In this document: positions 57,476 to 64,000 of the stretch, piece by piece
How positions within the stretch are numbered: the stretch's first letter is position 1
Layout: each line of letters starts with the position of its first letter
Assembly: GCA_003508835.1 (NCBI GenBank)
Contig: PUFA01000034.1
Span: 1,054,001-1,118,000, forward strand
DNA length: 64,000 bases
Source of the DNA: Eonycteris spelaea
Lineage: Eukaryota > Chordata > Mammalia > Chiroptera > Pteropodidae
Direction of reading: 5' to 3'
Notes under the pieces: generated by a model
The model's database searches: none
Told to the model about the DNA's origin: nothing
Seen by the model: only the letters and a program-made list of their open reading frames with translations
Translations under genes and position numbers: made by a program

Positions 57476-57892
57476 TGTTATGGGTTGAATTGCTTTTCTC
57501 CAAAAGATGTTGAATTCCCAGCCCCCGGTTCCCACGGAGGTGGCTTTATTTGGCAGTAAGATCTTTGCCGATGATCAAATTAAGGTGAGGTCACGGGGAG
57601 GCACTAATTCAATATGACTGGTGTCCTTTAAATAGTGGGGATGTGGGCGCAGAGACAGACGGGTTCAGGGGGAAGATCATGGCAGGGGGGGAGGTGGGGA
57701 GGAGACAGCCGTCCACAAGCCAACGAGAGAGGCCTGGAACAGCCTCTTCCCCCACAGCCCTCCAAACGAGCCAACCTCATCGACACCTCAATTTCAGACT
57801 CTGCCTTCTAGAACCGTGAAACAGCGAAGGTCTGTTGTTTGGGCCCCTCAGCTTGTGGTTCATTGTGGCAGCCTCGGCAAACGCACACACGG
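57476..57892 (+). mobile_element. MaLR (MLT1-type) solo LTR, sense
   Basis: 'TGTTATGGGTTGAATTGCTT', 'AATATGACTGGTGTCCTTTA', 'GACACCTCAATTTCAGACTC' and the end 'TTGTGGCAGCCTCGGCAAAC' mark a nearly complete MLT1-type LTR. Confidence 0.88.
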
Positions 57893-58134
57893 CTCATCTC
57901 GAGATCCGAGTTCCTAGAATCCATCGTTCTCATGCTGACTACGTGGGAACGAGGAGCACACGGAGCTGCTGGAGTTTCCAGTCGGGGGCCGAAGGCTGTG
58001 TCTCCGCTGAACAGAGCCGGATGGGAAGGGCGGAGACGCAAGGAAGACCGTGTTTATGTCACACTCCACTGGGGCGGCCAGGCGTGCTTCCCAGAGCCGG
58101 GCGCCCTGGGGTGCGCCCCCCACGGGGAGCCTGC

Positions 58135-58275
58135 TAACAGCGGTTTCCCACTCCGGTTGCATGTGAGAATCACTGCTTGACCAAAATGCACTTCCCAAGG
58201 CCCCACCTGACCTCCGTGATCAGGCCCCGGAGGACGGGGCTGGGGATGGCGAGGTCCTGGGCTAAGATAAGCACG
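58135..58275. mobile_element. MER5A-like hAT-Charlie remnant
   Basis: 'CCGGTTGCATGTGAGAATCA' followed by 'AAGGCCCCACCTGACCTCCG' and 'ATCAGGCCCCGGAGGACGGG' follow the left arm and centre of MER5A. The right arm is decayed, and I could not confirm a target duplication. Confidence 0.55.
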
Positions 58276-58394
58276 GGTGGGGGCCGCCTTCTGCAGAGAG
58301 GAGGGCTGGACCTCGCCTCTGTCGAAGAAATAGCAGCTCAGAAGTAGTGAGCTCTGAGTAGGGCCTCCATCTGCCGTGGGCTATTTCTGGAATC

Positions 58395-58585
58395 CTATGA
58401 CTCTCTGATAATTTAATCATTAATTTGGTATTTTATAAAGCTGGCATGGTTCCTTTTGTCTCCAATTACAAAATACTGTTTTTTCCTCTATGCATTTCTA
58501 ATTTTTTTTTTTTTTTGCTGGGCCAATTAATGTACTATATTTAATGTAAATCTAGATGGCAATAAACTAAGTCAACCGATACACA
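58395..58585. other. AT-rich repeat-free block with T-run
   Basis: 'GATAATTTAATCATTAATTT' and 'GGGCCAATTAATGTACTATA' around a T-run. No repeat family. Possible conserved element, untested. Confidence 0.25.
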
Positions 58586-58955
58586 CGCTGTCACATGTGT
58601 GTTCTAAATCAACTTTACTTCAGCATAAAGTAACGAGGAACAACACTATGACACCTTGAGAAAAGTCACTCAACCAAGGAGTGAGAGTCTCATGTCACCT
58701 ATTATTTTTCTCACTTTCTAAGCAGAAGCCATGGCAACAGAGCTGCATCGCTCTGGGCAAGATTCAGCTGAAGTTATCGAGCGATGCTCTGGAACTGATG
58801 TGCAGATTACGACGAGCGAGCGGAGAGAGATTGGGACAAGTCCGATGGTGCCTATTTTGCATCAAAATAAAGAAAAGATTGAGAAAAGATGACCAAGACC
58901 AAACTAGAAGCTGTGTGCCCCCGGCTAGAGCGCAGGGTGATGGAGCAGAAAACGG
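58586..58955. other. Non-coding; 129-codon open frame, unsupported
   Basis: A plus-strand frame (58681-59070) is unopposed by long antisense frames on its left part and encodes a Lys/Arg-rich stretch, but it runs into a MIR-like segment at its end and matches no family I know. I do not call it a gene. Confidence 0.3.
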
Positions 58956-59100
58956 CAGGAGTTTGGAGTCCGGACTTCAGTTTGCACCCCAGTTCCAACC
59001 AAAGCACAAATCAATCGATCGGATCATCGTTTTACCCCTTGTGAAAATGAGAGCAGAAAGGGCTCCATGAGGGACATAATGCTAGTGCAGCACTAGTGCC
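58956..59100 (+). mobile_element. MIR SINE, diverged
   Basis: 'GAGTCCGGACTTCAGTTTGC' and the following 'GTTTTACCCCTTGTGAAAAT' stretch track the MIR core, ending near a TGCAGCACTAGTGCC tail. Confidence 0.5.
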
Positions 59101-59414
59101 AGAGCGGTCTGTACCGGGTTTCGGTTTCCCTTGTTCTCCTTATTGCTGGAGGACCGAGGGCGGTGAGCGCCCCAGAGCACTTATCTCCCTGGCATGTGAC
59201 TCTGGCTGCTTCTGTCCCCTCTCCGGCCCTCCTACGAGTATCCGATCTGTGGGCCCGGTAGGCTGCTGCTCGTGGAAAAGACCAGCTGGACCGATATGTA
59301 ATAACGAGGCTCGGCCTTGTGATAGTCTTTAAGGGGAGATAAGATTTCCTGCTCTGCTGCTGCTCCCGCCTATAAATCACCAAATATTCCTCACCTTTCC
59401 CTTTCTGTTCTGGG

Positions 59415-59925
59415 CCCTGATCAAGCAAGTACTTGAGTCCATTGGCGGAACGAAAAATGTCCTCGCTCTCAGGGAGTTTATATTTTAGCACGTGCAGAGA
59501 CAAAAACCCCAGTAAATAAGGAAGGCATATAGAACATTTGAAAATGAGGAGGCTGGGGCTAAGGGGACGAGGGGTGCGATGGGGGTGTGGAGGCCGCCAC
59601 TTTGCACCAGGTGATCGCACAGGTGTGTGCGTGAGCAAAGCCACGGAGAAGGCGAGGGATGGGGCCATGTGGCCGCCTCGGGGAAGAGCGTTCCCGGCAG
59701 AGAGAAGAGCCGGCGTGAGGCCCCGTGGCAGGCCCCGCCTGGCGCGTCACGGGGCAGCGGGAGGCCGTGTGGGCAGAGGGGCGAGTATGGGGGGAACAAG
59801 GCGGAGGCCAGGAGGAAGGGAATCAGGGCGTGCGAGGCCCATGACGGGACCTAAAGACTTGACTTTCTGCTAAGGAGAGTGGGCGCCCTACAGGCGAGGC
59901 ACAGAGAGGGATGCGATGGGACCTG
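59415..59925 (-). mobile_element. L2 LINE 3' region, antisense, about 500 bp
   Basis: 'CTCTCAGGGAGTTTATATTT', 'GCAGAGACAAAAACCCCAGT', 'GGGGAAGAGCGTTCCCGGCA' and 'GTGAGGCCCCGTGGCAGGCC' are reversed L2 landmarks in order. It is the longest L2 copy in the window. Confidence 0.8.
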
Positions 59926-60099
59926 GTTTTTAAAGGGTCCGTCCAGATGCTGGGACGAGAGCACTACATGGGGTGAGGTGATCCTTTGAGACCATGTCAA
60001 GATTTTATTCCTCATCAGAGTTACCCCTCCAGATTTAGCATCTGTTGACGAGTTTTGCCTGAATCGATTACTATCTTGGCTGCCGACCAATGGCTTTCT

Positions 60100-61960
60100 C
60101 ATTCCATACTTTCTTTTGAATTTGTTAGGAGTATTCTGCCATATCTTTCTTTCTCTTTTACTAACTGATTTACTAACTAGTGGGTTACTAACTGATTTGT
60201 ATAATGGATTTCCATTTTACTCAAAGAGTTATGATCCATTACTATATTTTTTTTTTTTTTGATGCTCAAATTGTCCCAGACTTGGCCAAACAGAGCCCCT
60301 TCAAAGTGGTTCTTGTGTTCTTTTGACACGACCCTGTCATTCCTTGAGTACTTCCATATTTGGGGACATGCTAAGATACTGCAGATTCATCTTGTATACC
60401 CCCTGCCATAGCCTTGGAGTCAGCCCTTGTTAATAGGTGGTCAATTAATGGCTGGGAGAGGTATGTTCAAATTTCCAACAACGATGGTGAATATCTTCTT
60501 TCTTTCTTTCTTTTTTTTTTTGTAGTTCTGTCAATTTTTGTTCTCTATTTTTAATAGATACATCAGCCTGATGAGTTGTACTTGTAGAATTAAATAGTAA
60601 CTTTATTTTCAGGAACAATTTTTTTTTTGCCTTAGGGTTTAGTTTCTCTGTTATCAATGATATATCATAGTTTATTTGTTGATTAATATTTTCCTGGTAT
60701 ATCTTTTTAACCTTTTGTTTTCAACCTTTTATTTTATTTTGTAGCCATACAATTTAGTGTGTCTGTTATAAAAAGAGGTAGCTAAATTTTTTAAAAATCC
60801 AGCCTGCTCTAAAAGTATGAGTTGGTATTTTCTTTCAAACTGACATATCAATCCCTACTAAAATTGTAGTAATTGATATATTTGGATTTATTTCCAACAT
60901 TTTCCTTTGTGCTTTCTATTTATCCTGATTTTTCTGTTTCCTCCTCTTTTCTTTCTTTTTTTGAAATTACTATTGAGTAGTTTTTATTTTTCCATTTCTC
61001 CTCCTCTTCTCGTTTGTAAGTTATACACCTTACTTCTCTCATGTTGTCTTCACTCTAGAAGTTAATTTTAATATGAGTAGCTGCTATTTCAAAATCTTAA
61101 ATGCTGCAAGGGCACTAGAGCAGTTCACCTCCAATTATTCTCTTCCTGAATGACATATTATGCATATTTGTCCTGTCTTCTAAAAACACAAATCCCTTAA
61201 GAAATTACTATTACTCTTTTATGTAGGCAGTTTTGTTTAGATTCATCTCCATGTCTTTGCTTCTGCCCAAAGTGCATGCACTACATTTTCCTCCAGTGAA
61301 GTTCTGTTGATAGTAAACGTTCTCGGTTTTTCATTATCTGAAAATGACCTTATTTCGTCCTCATTCTTGAAAGCTATTTTTTTTCCTCCCACAGGATATA
61401 AAAGTTTATTTGACTGCTATTTTCTCCAGTTTATTGAAGATATTATTCTACTGCCTTTTAGCTTTTTTATTGCTGTTGAAAAATCAGCCATCATTCCAAT
61501 TTGTCATCTTTTCGAAGGCAATTGGCTTTTATTTCTTTGTCTTTGGTGTGCTGAAAATTGCAATATAACTCGTTAGGTGTGGATTCTTTTTTTTTCATCT
61601 ATACTGGTTTAAGATTAATTCAGCCATCATCATTTCAGATACTGTAAATATTTCTTCTTCTTCTTTTCTTTTTACAGTGCTGCATTTTAATCTTTTCACT
61701 ATATCTACCATGCTTCTTACCTTTTCTTTTCAATTCTTAGTGTCTCTACCCTGGAGATTTCTTCCAATCCATCTTTAAGCTTACTAGTCCTCTCTTCTGC
61801 TGCGTCTAACTGAATTTTTCATTTGAATGATTACATTTTTATTCACATACATTTAGTTTTGTTTTCTAAATCTCCTTGCTCGTATTCATAGCCTCTTGCA
61901 CCTAATGCACAGCTTTAATTTTCTTTTGTTTCCTTAAATTTATTAAACTAAATGTATCCC
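60100..61960. mobile_element. Old L1 block, AT-rich
   Basis: Words such as 'TGATATATTTGGATTTATTT', 'CTTTGTGCTTTCTATTTATC', 'ATTATCTGAAAATGACCTTA', 'AGCCATCATCATTTCAGATA' and 'CTAACTGAATTTTTCATTTG' follow one long old L1M-type segment over about 1.8 kb. I am unsure which strand is sense. Frames are closed throughout except for short stretches. Confidence 0.65.
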
Positions 61961-63480
61961 TCTGTGTCAGATGAGTCGGTGGCTGACTTCCTCGCATGTG
62001 TGACTCAGCTCGTGGGGGTTCCTGCTTCCTCTGGGTCCAGTCGCCTTGCTTCCTTTTGTTTTGTGATGAAGGGGAGCTGCTTCCTTAGGACTCTATATGT
62101 TTGTAGAAGTTCTTGGAGACCTGGCTGACGGTGGGTACCCCAGAACAGACTTGCACGTTTCTGCAGATGCTTAAGGGATTAGCAACCTCAAGCCACTTTA
62201 ACCTTAATTCTCAGCTGAAGAGTTTTCAGACCACCCAGATGGTAAGATTACAGACTCCGAACTGTGTACGGGCTGCTTTTGTGCTACAGATTTTCAGAGC
62301 AGATATTTTCCCCTCTTCACTCAGCTCCAGTTCTAGAGACAGACAATTTCCCATCGGTGTCTTTTGACGGAGGAAGCTTTACTGCTGGTTTATCCATATA
62401 CTTACGGGGTCCTCCTTTCATGCACTGAGGGAGGATTCTTATTTAATGCATCGCCTGGAATGGTACCTGGGCTTTCTCTCCTGTTTACTGGATCCTCTAA
62501 GGCCATGCAAACTGAGGCCATAGCTCCCTTGATTTAAGTAATGCCCTCAGGGTGAATGCTGGCTATCACGCTCCATCCGCCGCATAGAGTTCCCATGTCC
62601 AGGGGCTGCTGTAGGTGAGTCTGGGCGCCATGGAGACTTAAGCTATTGAAAAAAAGGATGTATTTAGGAAAACGCCCTTTGTGAGCGCATGCTGGCAGGT
62701 GCCTCCACTCCCAGGTTCATGCCACGTCTGAGATGGACCACTTTGGATTCGGATGAAGAGAGCTCCTTGGAGAGCCCAGCGGAAGCTAGAGGACAGTCTG
62801 ACCCGTCAACTGCCACCCGCATTCGAGGGGGCTGTCAGGGTTTCCCGCGGTTTGGCTCCACCTGCCCCGTGCCCCCCTTTATCTTTCTCTTCAACCCCCT
62901 CCACCCTCAGGGAGCCATGCCAGGCTAAGGAGAGAGGCCAGACTCCAGCCCATGGAAGAGAATAAGAGGAAAGAACGTAGTTTCTGGGTTGTGGGGGAAC
63001 ACGCCGGTGCTGGGGTCTCTGTGGTCAGGACAGGGCAGGTCAGCCCAAGAAAACGAAGAGCCCAGAGAACTGGAGAGCAGAGAATCAGCGCTCCCTAAAA
63101 CGAGCATCGATGAGGGCGGGGCAGGGCGGGGTGGGAGGCCACACCACACAGTCTCCAAACCCCGTCCCTGTGGGCGGTCACCGCCGTGAGAAGGCCCCGC
63201 TGAGAGCAAGCAGGCTGGGAACACGGAAAGTCGTTTACAGAAAAGGAGCCAGAGAAGAACAGGTGCCCGTGTTTGGCCGTAGCCATCGCTATGTCTTCTC
63301 TGCCCAGCACACATCCCGAAAGGCGTTTCAAATGCTTTAGGAACAGTGTTTGGTCAACATCTCCGGACGGCAGGTGGGCGGTGAGGAGGCGGCCGGGCAC
63401 GCGCTCCGGTCTGCAGGGAGGGGTCTGGTTGTTCAAGCGGGTTTGGCAAGGACAGAAACACCAGAGACACGGGCAGTATC
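61961..63480. other. Non-coding, nothing recognised
   Basis: GC rises again from about 62.6 kb. Overlapping frames around 62689-63490 lie on both strands. No gene supported. Confidence 0.4.
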
Positions 63481-63481
63481 G

Positions 63482-63600
63482 TTCATTCATTCATTCGTTC
63501 GTTCGTTCGTTCAGCGAGCCTTTTCTGGGGGCGTCTCCCACGCCGCTCCCTGTGTTGGGTGCCGGGCAAGCAACAACGAGGGAAGCCCAGGATTCTTTTG
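63482..63600 (-). mobile_element. L2 LINE 3' end, antisense, with tetranucleotide run
   Basis: (TTCA)n/(TTCG)n at 63482-63513, then 'CCTTTTCTGGGGGCGTCTCC' and 'GTGTTGGGTGCCGGGCAAGC'. This is the L2 end with its TGAATGAA tail, in which part of the tail has turned into TTCG units. Confidence 0.7.
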
Positions 63601-63814
63601 ACGGTGGCCATTTGAGACTAAAAGTAGACCCTGCAGGAAACGCACCATGTTTATAGCAGTAAATTTGGTACAGAAAAGAATCAAAGTCAGAGGCCCTAAG
63701 AAGGTAAATAGTAACTGAGAAATACGAAAGGTGCAAGTCTGAAAAACAGCCTCTGCTTACTAGACGGAAAAGCAGGAGATTCTTAGATATTCGATTTAAC
63801 TTTTTGAATAGGTA

Positions 63815-64000
63815 ATGTATTTAGGCGTTTACATACCCAAACAATGCAAAGGTGACGGACTGAAATGCTTGCCCCCTGCTCCCCGATGCACCCACTTCTT
63901 CCTCGCCCTGCAGGTAATTATTTTGTATTACTTTCCTATTGATCTTTGCAGTGTCTCTTTATAAGAATTTAAGCCTATATGTATATTACTTTCTCAGTGA
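63815..64000 (-). mobile_element. Old L1 3'-end, antisense (continues beyond window)
   Basis: 'GCGTTTACATACCCAAACAA' followed by a C-rich CCCTGCTCCCC segment and 'TTGATCTTTGCAGTGTCTCT' matches the reversed L1MC/MD-type 3' region. It is cut by the window edge. Confidence 0.55.

Noticed and set aside
58681..59070. 129-codon Lys/Arg-rich frame as a small gene
   Set aside because: Ends inside MIR-like sequence, no family recognised, no splice or promoter evidence. Kept only as a note.

Overview
The window is mammalian nuclear DNA. It is not bacterial, viral or plasmid sequence. It carries fragments of old L1 and L2 LINEs, MIR SINEs, MaLR (MLT1-type) LTRs, hAT transposon remnants and dinucleotide microsatellites, and its GC content alternates in blocks. 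The most informative element is at 11945-12177, minus strand: a tRNA-Val(UAC)-like head joined through 9 nt to a nearly complete 5S rRNA-like body with an AT-rich tail. A hybrid tRNA/5S rRNA SINE is known to me only from Old World fruit bats (MEG-TR, in the same group as the 5S-derived MEG-RS and MEG-RL). I therefore infer a pteropodid bat genome. This rests on one element recalled from the literature, so it is a good lead and not proof. All the L1 pieces look old and broken, which fits the reported L1 quiescence in megabats but does not prove it.

I found no protein-coding gene, exon or functional RNA gene I can support. The open frames are chance frames in GC-rich DNA or run through repeats. 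None shows a recognisable domain, repeated exon structure or convincing splice context. The window reads as intergenic or intronic sequence.

Layout. 1-3.5 kb: L1 fragments and a probable ERV LTR. 3.5-9.5 kb: mostly single-copy AT-rich DNA with a MIR, an L1 piece and a small CpG-bearing patch near 7.2 kb. 9.6-21 kb: GC-rich, with an MLT1 LTR, the tRNA/5S SINE, MIR/L2 relics, a four-copy GC-box tandem repeat and CpG-dense blocks. 22-30 kb: AT-rich to mixed, with a probable minus-strand ERV LTR, a C/A-rich low-complexity tract and an MLT1 LTR. 30-46 kb: GC-rich, with L1 and L2 pieces, two MLT1 LTRs, an hAT MITE with perfect 8-bp target duplications, a perfect 55-bp tandem duplication, microsatellites and a CpG island on an LTR. 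46-50 kb: AT-rich, with L1 ORF2 remains and a full-length MLT1 LTR. 50-60 kb: mixed, with the strongest CpG island (52.3-52.65 kb), two MLT1 LTRs, MER5-like and L2 relics. 60-64 kb: an AT-rich old L1 block, then an L2/L1 end.

Nothing here works as a pathway or operon. Possible function, if any, lies in CpG islands and in AT-rich, repeat-free blocks that could be conserved enhancers. That can only be tested by alignment to other mammals. Repeat calls are from memory of consensus sequences, so family names are given at the level I trust and edges are approximate unless stated.
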